From assembly GCA_016867815.1 (NCBI GenBank), contig VGIR01000006.1, positions 1 to 64,000 of the forward strand: a stretch of 64,000 bases of DNA, read 5' to 3'. The notes under the pieces are model-generated. The model did no database searches. It was not told the origin of the DNA and saw nothing but the letters and a program-made list of their open reading frames with translations. The stretch is from a candidate division WOR-3 bacterium. Lineage in GTDB: Bacteria > Hydrothermota > Tepidihabitantia > Tepidihabitantales > Tepidihabitantaceae. The position numbers and the translations under genes are program-made. How positions within the stretch are numbered: the first letter of the stretch is position 1; each line of letters begins with the position of its first letter. This document shows, piece by piece, positions 56,041 through 63,826 of the stretch.

Positions 56041-56068
56041 TTGACTTGCATCCGGTTAGGTCTACACT
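56041..56068 (+). promoter_or_regulatory. Promoter of the 56.1-kb gene
   Basis: TTGACT (56041-56046), a 16-nt spacer and TACACT (56063-56068), with a leader of about 50 nt. Confidence 0.55.
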
Positions 56069-56125
56069 GATTCATCATCCGCCGGCGGCCGCGATCCTAC
56101 CGGCCGAGCGGACAGAGGAGGAATG

Positions 56126-57094
56126 ATGCGGACACTAGTCCTTTCGCTGGCGCCCATGCTGGTCCTGGCGTTGGCGCCGACACTGGTCAGCGAGCGGCCG
56201 ATGGGTACCGGTGCCTGGCAGTTTCGCTCGCCGTCCGGCAGCTACGCAGCCAAGGTGGAGTACTCCGCCGGCAACACCGAATTTGTCCCGTTCGATCGGT
56301 TCGAACTACTCGATGCCGCCGGCAAGACGGTATACGGAAGGAGCGGTAGCGGGCACACGGTCCTCGACATCTCGGACAACGGGCTGGTAGTCGGGGTCGA
56401 CTTCGACGGGCCCGTGTCGGGAGGGGCGAGGCTGCACTTCTACGACGCGGAAGGCAAAGAGCGCGGCACCGCCGAGGTCGGGTTCTGGGACCGACATGGT
56501 TTCTCAGCGAGCGGCAACGTCTACTGCGTGCTCGACGGCAAGCAGGGACTGCGGGTCTTCACTTCCGAAGGCAGGGAACTCTACAATGCCGGTCGCGGCA
56601 ACCGCTTCGCAGTTTCCGCGGACGGCCGGCAGCTGGCGCTGGCGACCGACGAGGCAATCCGGCTCCTGAAGGACGGCGCGCCGGTCGCCGAGGTTCCTGT
56701 CGCCGTACCCTTCGTCCGCGGGATGGTATTCTCCCCGGACGGTGAGCGTTTCGGATACTGCGAGCGGCGCACGCTGTACCTGTACCGAGTCCGGGACGCG
56801 GCTCTCGAGTTCCAGTTCCAGCCTGAGGACCCGAGGCTGCAGTTCATCTCGCTCGACGTTGGTAACGAGCTCACGGCTGCCGGCCTTGACCTTGACGGTG
56901 GCAAGGGCACTCCCAACCGACACCGGATCGGGCAGGTGGTTCTGCTCGACCCGGCCGGCGCTCCGGTCTGGCAGCAGGAACTCACCTACAGCCGCTGGAG
57001 CAGCGCCATGCCAGGCGTTCGATTCGGGCTCGGCCGAACGCTCACTGTCAAGACTGCCGACGTGGTCCGAGAGTACCGCTATCAGGAGGAATAG
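56126..57094 (+). CDS. Secreted WD40/PQQ-like beta-propeller protein, no tag
   Basis: 322 residues. Two ATGs (56123 and 56126) follow AGAGGAGG; the second has the better distance. Signal peptide (LSLAPMLVLALAPTLVS). The body has short repeats such as FELLDAAGKTVYGRSG, LHFYDAEGKERGTAEVG, GLRVFTSEGRELYNAG, FAVSADGRQLALATDEAIRLLKDG, typical for WD40-like propellers. It ends without a sorting tag. The stop is directly followed by the next ATG, so both are co-expressed, perhaps as partners at the cell surface. Confidence 0.78.
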   Translation: MRTLVLSLAPMLVLALAPTLVSERPMGTGAWQFRSPSGSYAAKVEYSAGNTEFVPFDRFELLDAAGKTVYGRSGSGHTVLDISDNGLVVGVDFDGPVSGGARLHFYDAEGKERGTAEVGFWDRHGFSASGNVYCVLDGKQGLRVFTSEGRELYNAGRGNRFAVSADGRQLALATDEAIRLLKDGAPVAEVPVAVPFVRGMVFSPDGERFGYCERRTLYLYRVRDAALEFQFQPEDPRLQFISLDVGNELTAAGLDLDGGKGTPNRHRIGQVVLLDPAGAPVWQQELTYSRWSSAMPGVRFGLGRTLTVKTADVVREYRYQEE

Positions 57095-58723
57095 ATGAAG
57101 AGCCTGTTGGTCTTCACCGCGCTGCTCACTACCGGTTTCGCGCTCCCCTGGCCGCACCTGCCGCAGAATTCGGTTCATCCCATCGGCAACGCCTGGGGCA
57201 ACTACCAGAACTACGGTTCGGCCTACATGCACAACGGGCAGGATATCATGGTCGCAGCCCAGGCTCCCGTCGTCGCCATCAAGCCCGGGTATGTGAAGCA
57301 GGTCTGGCTCGGCGGCAGCCCGCTCTACAACGGTGTGACCGTCGCCGATTCGGCCGGCGCTTCGTTCTGCTCCGGGTACATGTACTACCATATCGACGAC
57401 ACGACGATCCAGGTCCAGAACGGCGACACGGTCGCGGTCGGCGACACGCTTGGGTTCATCTCGACCTGGCCGGTGGCCGATTTCCACCACAACCACTTCT
57501 CGGCAAACCACAACTCCGGCATAACCTGGTCTGACTACGGTGCGTTCTACCACAATCCGCTGCTCGACCTGTCGCCCGACAACGATACGGTGGTGCCATG
57601 GTTCAGCAACGCCTATTCCGGGCAGCGCTTTGCCGTCTGCCGAGACAACTCGAGCAGCTACCAGGGCAGGGATAGCGTCTACGGCACGGTTGACCTCATC
57701 TGCCGGATTGACGACCGCATCAACCACCGGCTTTGGCGGGTCTGCATCTACCGCATTGACTACTCAATCCGCGACACGGGAGGCACCTACATCGTCCCGC
57801 CGACGCGGGCGTTTGAGATGTCGGATTCGATCGACGGGTACTCGGCCACGCAGTCGCGGGTCGTGTACAAACAGGATGCCACCTGTCCCACCCGCTGCAA
57901 CTACGACTCGACCGCCCGACAGTACTTCTACATCTTCACGAACACCGATGGCGACTCGCTCGTCGAGCCTTCCGACTCGCTCGCCGGCTGGAACACCACC
58001 CTCTCGCCCGACGGAGACTACTGGGTCAAAGCAGTCGCCCGGGACGAATACGGCAACTCCAGGGCTGACAGCATGCTGTTGCAGGTCAGGAACGACACCA
58101 CACCCCGCCACGACGTGGGTGTATCGAGTATCGCCTCGCCGCCGGCAGCGGTCGATTCCGGCACGGTCGTCGCGCCTGCCTGCACCCTGTACAACTACGG
58201 CAACCGCAGTGAAAGCTACAGCGTACGGATGACCATCGGTCCTGACTACGACACCGCTATCAGCGTGAACCACGCCGCGGGCACGAAGCAGGCCGTGCTC
58301 TTCCCGAGCTGGACAGTGAGCTATCCGCCGGGCTTCTACGCCGTCACTTGCTCGACCCGACTAGGCACCGATACCCTATACGCCAACGACCGCATGCAGG
58401 ACTCGGTCGAAGTCAAACCGCCTCCCGGTGTCAGCGACGCCGGTCTGACTGCCGCCGGCACCGGGATCGAAGCAAGCCCGAATCCCGCGCGCCGGCACGT
58501 CCGCTTTCAGCTTGCACCAGACCCGGATGCCGCTCCGGCCGCGCTGAGCATCTTCGATGCCGCCGGTCGCTGTGTCCGCACGCTGCGGGCTATTCGGCCG
58601 GGCGGTTCCTCGCCGCTGATCTGGGACGGCTGCGACGGGAGTGGCAGGATGCTACCCGGCGGCGTCTACTTCTGCCGCGCGGCTGGGCAGCATGCCGCAG
58701 TCGAAGTGGTGCTGCTGGACTAG
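57095..58723 (+). CDS. Secreted M23-like metallopeptidase with FlgD/sorting C-terminus
   Basis: 542 residues; signal peptide LLVFTALLTTGFA-LP. The N-terminal third is a LytM/M23 domain with metal ligands in HNGQDIMVAAQAPVVAI (HxxxD) and FHHNHFS (HxH), so it is probably an active zinc endopeptidase that cuts peptidoglycan or extracellular peptides. A middle region has paired Cys residues and Asp-rich loops; then a CARDB-like segment (DVGVSSIASPPAAVDSGTVV). The end is a FlgD-Ig-like or type-A sorting domain (ASPNPARRHVRFQLAPD, IFDAAGRCVRTL, GGVYFCR). AGGAGG precedes the ATG. Confidence 0.82.
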   Translation: MKSLLVFTALLTTGFALPWPHLPQNSVHPIGNAWGNYQNYGSAYMHNGQDIMVAAQAPVVAIKPGYVKQVWLGGSPLYNGVTVADSAGASFCSGYMYYHIDDTTIQVQNGDTVAVGDTLGFISTWPVADFHHNHFSANHNSGITWSDYGAFYHNPLLDLSPDNDTVVPWFSNAYSGQRFAVCRDNSSSYQGRDSVYGTVDLICRIDDRINHRLWRVCIYRIDYSIRDTGGTYIVPPTRAFEMSDSIDGYSATQSRVVYKQDATCPTRCNYDSTARQYFYIFTNTDGDSLVEPSDSLAGWNTTLSPDGDYWVKAVARDEYGNSRADSMLLQVRNDTTPRHDVGVSSIASPPAAVDSGTVVAPACTLYNYGNRSESYSVRMTIGPDYDTAISVNHAAGTKQAVLFPSWTVSYPPGFYAVTCSTRLGTDTLYANDRMQDSVEVKPPPGVSDAGLTAAGTGIEASPNPARRHVRFQLAPDPDAAPAALSIFDAAGRCVRTLRAIRPGGSSPLIWDGCDGSGRMLPGGVYFCRAAGQHAAVEVVLLD

Positions 58724-58727
58724 TCAC

Positions 58728-59117
58728 GTGTCAGGAATCGTCTTCCTCCGCACCCGGGAGTTCGAGCGCGTGGTCGCGTTCTATCGTGAGCGGATAGGGA
58801 TGACGACGTGGCTCGAGCAGCCGGGTATCGCCATCCTGCGCCACGGCAACCTGCTGCTCGGCTTCAACCGGCAGGGGGTGGCGGACACGCAGGGCGTCTT
58901 CACCTTCTTCTACGAGACGCGGGCAGAGGTCGACGCGATGCACGGACGCCTGGCCGACGTCGCGCTCGGCCCGCCGAAGGAGAACCCGGAGTACCGTATC
59001 TACCATTTCTACGGACAGGACCCGGAGGGGCGCTCGGTCGAGTTCCAGCAGTTCCTCCACCCGGTGAGTTCACTGTTCCTTCCTGATGTCAAACTGCAGC
59101 GATTCCGTCATACCTAA
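58728..59117 (+). CDS. VOC family protein, 3' end altered by an insertion sequence
   Basis: 129 residues from the GTG at 58728, 4 bases after the previous stop: SGIVFLRTREFERVVAFYRERIGMTTW, then HGNLLLGFNRQG and FYGQDPEGRSVEFQQFLHP. It is a VOC-fold protein of unknown activity. The natural gene would have ended HPVSSLFLPD-stop, with TGA formed by the bases now at 60441-60443. An insertion sequence entered at the last codon, so nine foreign residues (VKLQRFRHT) now follow. The core domain is intact and function is probably kept. Confidence 0.8.
   Translation: MSGIVFLRTREFERVVAFYRERIGMTTWLEQPGIAILRHGNLLLGFNRQGVADTQGVFTFFYETRAEVDAMHGRLADVALGPPKENPEYRIYHFYGQDPEGRSVEFQQFLHPVSSLFLPDVKLQRFRHT
59071..59086. 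repeat. Target-site duplication, left copy
   Basis: CACTGTTCCTTCCTGA flanks the insertion sequence at its left end; the identical 16 bases are at 60425-60440. Confidence 0.85.
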
Positions 59118-60424
59118 ACCGCAGCGAAAACGTCATAGGGAGTTCTCTTCGGCGGACGCTGTGGCCGAGGCCGGTCAATGGTATGGGTTACGGGAATGGT
59201 CCCGGCTCTTTCATGCCGGACGTGGATCGAGCCGTCAAACCACTCCTGCACGTTGACTTGGGATCCGGCGATAGGGAAACTGCGAGTATTGGGCTTGAGC
59301 TGGTAGCTGCATCCGTGGTAGCTGATGGTGTTGTCGTTTTGGACCTCGCGGGTGGACTTGGCGCAGAGGACGGTGCGCAGGTCTAGTCCCTCGGGAATCG
59401 ATCGGAAGGCCTGTTTGGGATCTCGTGGTTTGACTCCGAAGCGTTTGGCGTACTTGGGGATGAATACCCGATTGAGGTAGTCGGTGGCTTTTTCGGGGTC
59501 GGTGATTTGGTGATGGTCGAGTTCTGCGACCAGCCGGTCTTGTAACGAGCCGTTGATCCGCTCGCCCCTTCCCCGGGCCTGCGGGCTGTTGGCGAAGATG
59601 AGTTCTACGGCCAGGCTGTGCATGGCGATCTCGAAGTGGGTAGGTTTATCGTCACGCTGGAAGAGATGGGTGCCGCCGTGGCGGGTGGTAGTGAACTGGC
59701 CGGCGTGGTCGAGGTAGAGCGCGGCGGGAATGCCATAGCGCAAGCCGACGTGGTAGAAGACGTTAAAGCAGCCGGCCAGCGTTTCTTCGCGGTCGAATCG
59801 GCCATGGAGGGGCATGCCGGTGGCGTCGTCGGTGGCGAGGATGAGAGTGGACGGCGGTTGATTGATGCCAAACCAAGGATGCGGGCTGCCGTCGATGAAG
59901 ACGAGCTCACCGAAGCGGGCTCGGCGCTCTCTTCTGCGCCGGTGGTTGCCCTGAGAGCGATGGCGATGCTTGGGCGGGACACCGGCGGCTCGGAGCCAGC
60001 GGCGGATGCTGTCGGGACTGAGCTTGATGCTTTTCTCTTCGGCGAGGGCCTCGGCGAAGTGGCAGGCGTTGTACTTGGAGAACTCGGTCTGAAAGAGGTC
60101 CAGCACCTGTTGGCGCAGGGCTTGTGGTTTGGCGTTATGCGGCTGGCGGCCACAGTTGCCATGGCGGATGCCCATATCGCCCGTGGTCCGGACCTTGGCC
60201 TTGAGCCGGAAAACCTGGCGTGCGCTCAGCTTCAGCATCGGAGCTGCGGATCGCGCCGAGAGTCCGGCGAACGTCTGGTGGATGACGGTGAGCCGTCTCA
60301 CTTCCGGCTCCGTGAAGAACGTGCATTCCGACATGCAACTAGCATAACGTCATCCCGCCCGCTACCGTCAATATGACATTTTCGCTGCAGCATAACCCTA
60401 TGACATTATCGCTGCAGTTCCACA
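59087..60424 (-). mobile_element. Complete insertion sequence, IS1202/ISNCY type, 1338 bp
   Basis: It begins TGTCAAACTGCAGCGAT and ends with the complement TGTGGAACTGCAGCGAT, so the ends are TG...CA. Each end has two similar blocks: an outer CTGCAGCGATnnnGTCATA and an inner GCAGCGAAAAyGTCATA about 30 bp inside, which look like two transposase binding sites. It contains one transposase gene and is bounded by 16-bp direct repeats. I recall long target duplications for the IS1202 family. It looks recent and intact. Confidence 0.88.
59114..60334 (-). CDS. DDE transposase, ISNCY/IS1202 family
   Basis: 406 residues. An N-terminal helix-turn-helix (LSARSAAPMLKLSARQVFRLKAKVR) is followed by a second DNA-binding region rich in Arg/His (KHRHRSQGNHRRRRERRARFG). 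The catalytic core has Asp in ELVFIDGSPHPWFG, Asp in ALYLDHAGQF and Glu in GRGERINGSLQDRL. The 'W-L-R-A-A-G-V' helix and ERRARFGELVFIDGS order match the ISNCY group as I recall it. The C-terminal beta domain (YHGCSYQLKP) binds DNA or nucleotide. The frame is intact, so the element may still move. Its stop lies within the left end of the element. Confidence 0.9.
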   Translation of the reverse strand: MSECTFFTEPEVRRLTVIHQTFAGLSARSAAPMLKLSARQVFRLKAKVRTTGDMGIRHGNCGRQPHNAKPQALRQQVLDLFQTEFSKYNACHFAEALAEEKSIKLSPDSIRRWLRAAGVPPKHRHRSQGNHRRRRERRARFGELVFIDGSPHPWFGINQPPSTLILATDDATGMPLHGRFDREETLAGCFNVFYHVGLRYGIPAALYLDHAGQFTTTRHGGTHLFQRDDKPTHFEIAMHSLAVELIFANSPQARGRGERINGSLQDRLVAELDHHQITDPEKATDYLNRVFIPKYAKRFGVKPRDPKQAFRSIPEGLDLRTVLCAKSTREVQNDNTISYHGCSYQLKPNTRSFPIAGSQVNVQEWFDGSIHVRHERAGTIPVTHTIDRPRPQRPPKRTPYDVFAAV

Positions 60425-60440
60425 CACTGTTCCTTCCTGA
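60425..60440. repeat. Target-site duplication, right copy
   Basis: CACTGTTCCTTCCTGA, identical to 59071-59086. Confidence 0.85.
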
Positions 60441-60468
60441 TTGACCGGGCGCGGCGCGGCGGTATAAT
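60441..60468 (+). promoter_or_regulatory. Promoter of glmM (leaderless)
   Basis: TTGACC (60441-60446), a 16-nt spacer and TATAAT (60463-60468), ending 10 nt before the ATG. The -35 box touches the duplicated target site, so the promoter itself was left whole by the insertion. Confidence 0.72.
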
Positions 60469-60478
60469 ACGCCGCGAG

Positions 60479-61870
60479 ATGCAGCCGCCCATTTTCGGTA
60501 TCTCCGGGCTCCGGGGGATCATCGGTGACAGCCTTGTTCCCGAGACAGTAGCCCGCTACGCTGCCGCATTCGGCACATTTGTCGGCCACGGCACGGTCGC
60601 GCTCGGCCGTGACTGCCGGGCTTCGGGCGAGATGATGCAAACGGCCGCGACCGCCGGGCTGGTATCCGTCGGCTGCGAGGTGATGGACCTCGACGTCTGC
60701 CCGACGCCGACCGTCGTCTATGTAACCCGGCGCGGCACGGTCGCCGGCGCGATCATGCTCACCGCCAGCCACAACCCCGAGCAGTGGAACGGCATGAAAT
60801 TCGTCAGCCGCGAAGGCCAGTTCCTCTCCCCGGACGAGGTCGCGGCATTCCGAAAACTGGTCAAGGGAAAAGGCGCGAAGTACGCGGACTGGGACGCCCT
60901 GCGCCCGGTGAAGAAGAACCCGAACGCCATCTATGCCCATATCAACTCGATACTGTCGAACGAGCTCTTCCGCAGCATCCGGCCCGCGCTGATCGAGCGG
61001 AAGATGAAGGTCGGAGTGGACGCGGTCAACGGCGCGGCATCGGTCGCCGCCTGCCAGCTGGTCGAGGCGCTCGGCGCCGAGCCGGTCAGACTCTACTGCA
61101 GTATCGAACCGATGAAGCAGGGAACCACGTTCCCGCGCAAGCCGGAGCCCGAGGCGCAGAACCTCGGCGACCTCTGCAATCTCGTGCGCGAGCGGAGGCT
61201 GGATCTCGGGATTGCCTTCGATCCGGACGGAGACCGGTTCAGTTGTGTTGACGAGACCGGTACGGCGCTCGGCGAAGAGGCGACGATCTGCCTTGCGTGC
61301 AGGTACGTGTTGCCGCGGCGCAAGGGGCCGGTCGTGGTCAATCTCTCGACGACCCGGGCAGTTGACGATGTCTGTGCCGAACTGGGCGTCGTGGTCGAGC
61401 GGGCGTCGGTGGGAGAGGCGAACGTGGCGGATCGGATGGAGAAGGTCCAGGCGGTGCTGGGGGGCGAAGGCAACGGGGGAGTGATTCTGCCCGACCTGAA
61501 CTTCACCCGCGATGGGCTCGTGGCTGCGGCGACGGTAATCGGGCTTGCCAGCCAGGGGCGCGAACCGCTCTCCACCATTGGCGCGTCACTGCCCAAGTAC
61601 CAGATGGTGAAGACCTCATTGAGTCTGACTCGCGAGCAGTTTGCCGAGCGGAGCGAGAAGCTGGCCAAAGCGTTCGAGGGGGCGACAATCGACCGGCAGG
61701 ACGGGCTGAAGTTCAGTCTCGAAGATTCCTGGGTGCACGCCCGGCCGTCGAATACCGAGCCGATCGTGCGGATCATAGCCGAAGCGAAGACGGATACGCA
61801 GGTCAAGGCAGTCGTCGACAAAGTTCGGCAGGCCCTGAGCACCAACGGCAAAGAGCCGGAGAAGAAGTGA
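60479..61870 (+). CDS. glmM: Phosphoglucosamine mutase-type phosphohexomutase
   Basis: 463 residues. Four motifs of the alpha-D-phosphohexomutase family are visible: substrate entry FGISGLRGIIGD, the phospho-Ser loop TASHNP (S97), the metal loop DPDGDR, the sugar loop GEGNGGVILP (where GEqSGH is common in GlmM) and the phosphate site ARPSNTEPIVR. It probably converts glucosamine-6-P to glucosamine-1-P, since glmS is the next gene. The GEGNGG variant occurs in archaeal-type and bifunctional mutases, so other hexoses are possible. No ribosome site; the start is 10 nt after TATAAT. Confidence 0.88.
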   Translation: MQPPIFGISGLRGIIGDSLVPETVARYAAAFGTFVGHGTVALGRDCRASGEMMQTAATAGLVSVGCEVMDLDVCPTPTVVYVTRRGTVAGAIMLTASHNPEQWNGMKFVSREGQFLSPDEVAAFRKLVKGKGAKYADWDALRPVKKNPNAIYAHINSILSNELFRSIRPALIERKMKVGVDAVNGAASVAACQLVEALGAEPVRLYCSIEPMKQGTTFPRKPEPEAQNLGDLCNLVRERRLDLGIAFDPDGDRFSCVDETGTALGEEATICLACRYVLPRRKGPVVVNLSTTRAVDDVCAELGVVVERASVGEANVADRMEKVQAVLGGEGNGGVILPDLNFTRDGLVAAATVIGLASQGREPLSTIGASLPKYQMVKTSLSLTREQFAERSEKLAKAFEGATIDRQDGLKFSLEDSWVHARPSNTEPIVRIIAEAKTDTQVKAVVDKVRQALSTNGKEPEKK

Positions 61871-61882
61871 GCCGGACAATCC

Positions 61883-61960
61883 GGAGTTCAGAGTCCAGAA
61901 TCCAGAGTGCAGAATTGCCGGAGATTCTGAATTCTGATTTCTGGTTTCTGACTTCTGCAC
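61883..61960. repeat. Palindromic CAGAATTC-type repeat between glmM and glmS
   Basis: The left half (GTTCAGAGTCCAGAATCCAG, then AGTGCAGAATT) and the right half (GATTCTGAATTCTGATTTCTG, then GTTTCTGACTTCTGCACT) are imperfect inverse copies. The RNA could fold into a long irregular hairpin. It is a member of the same word family as 51339-51386. Confidence 0.65.
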
Positions 61961-61978
61961 TATCCGTGATCCTCTGAT

Positions 61979-63802
61979 ATGTGCGGCATCGTCGGCTACA
62001 TCGGGCCGCGCAACCTGGCCAACGTCATCATGGTCGGGCTGGAGAGGCTGGAGTACCGTGGCTACGACTCGTGCGGTATCGCGGCCGTCGACGGTGGCCT
62101 GACCATCAGGAAGACCGCGGGCCGGCTGCAGAAGCTGAAGGAGCTGCTGGCCGCAAACCCGGTGACCGGGAACCTCGGGGTCGGCCACACACGCTGGGCC
62201 ACCCACGGCAAGGTCACGGATGAGAATGCCCACCCGTTCACCGGCTGCTACGGCCGAATGGCGCTGGTGCATAACGGTATCATCGAGAACTACCGGGAGC
62301 TGCGCCAGCGGCTGGTCGCCCAGGGACACAGGTTCGTGTCTGAGACCGACACCGAGACCATCGTCCACCTCATCGAATCGCACCACAAGAAAGACCTCGT
62401 CGCCGCCGTGCGCCAGGCGGCCGCAGAACTCGTTGGGTCATACGCGATCGCTGTTGTCTCGGCTGATGAACCCGACCGGCTGATAGCGATGAAGGTCGGG
62501 AGCCCGCTGGTCATCGGCCACGGTGAGTCGGAGTACATAGTCGCCTCCGACTCTCAGGCGCTGGTCGGCATCGCCCGGCGGATGCTCTCGCTGCAGGATG
62601 GAGACGTCGCGGTGGTGACGCGCTACACGCTGCAACTAACCGACCTTGAGGGGCGGAGCGTCGAGCGTCCGTTCGCCGCCATCGACCTCAAGGCCAAGCC
62701 GGTCACCAAGGGCCGCTATCCGCACTTCATGCGCAAGGAGATCTACGAGCAGCCGGCGATCATCAGTGAGGGCGTCAAGCATCGTTTCGTTGACCGGCGC
62801 GTCATGCTCGACCCGGAGTTCCTCCTCTATCCGGATGAAGTCGAAAAGGTGGCGCGAGTCGTCATCCAGGCTTGCGGCACCTCCTACCACGCGGGGCTGG
62901 TAGGCAGGTACTACTTCGAGAAGTTCTGCCGCATCCCGGTCTCGGTCGAAATCAGCTCCGAGCTTCGTACCTCGGAGTTCATCTACGATGGCGATACTCT
63001 CATGGTACCCATCAGCCAGTCAGGGGAAACCGCTGACACCCTGGCTGCCCTGCGCGAAGCCTGCGCTCGTGACATCCAGTCCCTGGCGGTGCTCAACACG
63101 AAACGTTCCTCGATCGACCGCGAAGCCGACTCGTCGGTCTACATCCACGCCGGGCCGGAAATCGGCGTCGCCTCCACCAAGGCGTACACTGCCCAGTTGT
63201 TCACCCTGCTGTCGCTGGCGCTCTACTTCGCCCGGGTGCGCAAGGCGATGCCGGACGACAGGTTCGACGAGATCGTGCGCCACTGCCGCGAGCTGCCGGA
63301 ACAGATGCGGAAGGCTCTGGCCCTCGACGCCAAAGTTAAGGCGACCGCAGCCCGCCTCGCGCGCGCCCACGACTTCATCTTCCTCGGTCGCGGCATCAAC
63401 TACCCCTCGGCGCTCGAAGGAGCGCTCAAGCTCAAGGAAGTCGCCTACGTCCATGCGACCGGGCTGCCGGCCGGTGAGATGAAGCACGGGCCGATTGCCC
63501 TGATTGCCGAAAACGTGCCGGTCATCGGTATCGCGCCGCGCGACTCGGTGTACGAGAAGATGGTATCGAACCTGGCCGAGTCCAAGGCGCGCAAAGGTCT
63601 GATCATCGCCGTCGGTACTGAGGGCGACAAGCAGCTGGAAGAGCAGGCTGACATCGTCTTCCCGATCCCGGCCGCGCCCGAGTACCTGACGCCGCTGCTC
63701 GCGGCGATTCCTCTCCAGCTCTTTGCCTACCACGCGGCAGTGATGCGCGGCTGCGACGTGGATAAGCCGCGCAATCTCGCCAAGAGCGTGACGGTCGAAT
63801 AG
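61979..63802 (+). CDS. glmS: Glutamine-fructose-6-phosphate aminotransferase GlmS
   Basis: 607 residues. The N-terminal Ntn glutaminase has the nucleophile Cys2 (MCGIVGYIG), HTRWATHGKVTDENAHPF and LVHNGIIENY. The two SIS domains carry ACGTSYHAG, ISQSGETADTLAAL, ASTKAYTAQL, GRGINYPSALEGALKLKEVAYVHA and EMKHGPIALI, ending DKPRNLAKSVTVE. It makes glucosamine-6-P, the first step to UDP-GlcNAc for cell-wall and envelope polymers, together with the preceding mutase. No ribosome site or ribozyme leader is seen; a palindromic repeat fills the gap upstream. Confidence 0.97.
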   Translation: MCGIVGYIGPRNLANVIMVGLERLEYRGYDSCGIAAVDGGLTIRKTAGRLQKLKELLAANPVTGNLGVGHTRWATHGKVTDENAHPFTGCYGRMALVHNGIIENYRELRQRLVAQGHRFVSETDTETIVHLIESHHKKDLVAAVRQAAAELVGSYAIAVVSADEPDRLIAMKVGSPLVIGHGESEYIVASDSQALVGIARRMLSLQDGDVAVVTRYTLQLTDLEGRSVERPFAAIDLKAKPVTKGRYPHFMRKEIYEQPAIISEGVKHRFVDRRVMLDPEFLLYPDEVEKVARVVIQACGTSYHAGLVGRYYFEKFCRIPVSVEISSELRTSEFIYDGDTLMVPISQSGETADTLAALREACARDIQSLAVLNTKRSSIDREADSSVYIHAGPEIGVASTKAYTAQLFTLLSLALYFARVRKAMPDDRFDEIVRHCRELPEQMRKALALDAKVKATAARLARAHDFIFLGRGINYPSALEGALKLKEVAYVHATGLPAGEMKHGPIALIAENVPVIGIAPRDSVYEKMVSNLAESKARKGLIIAVGTEGDKQLEEQADIVFPIPAAPEYLTPLLAAIPLQLFAYHAAVMRGCDVDKPRNLAKSVTVE

Positions 63803-63826
63803 CAGACGCCTAGCGCAGCGCACCAG

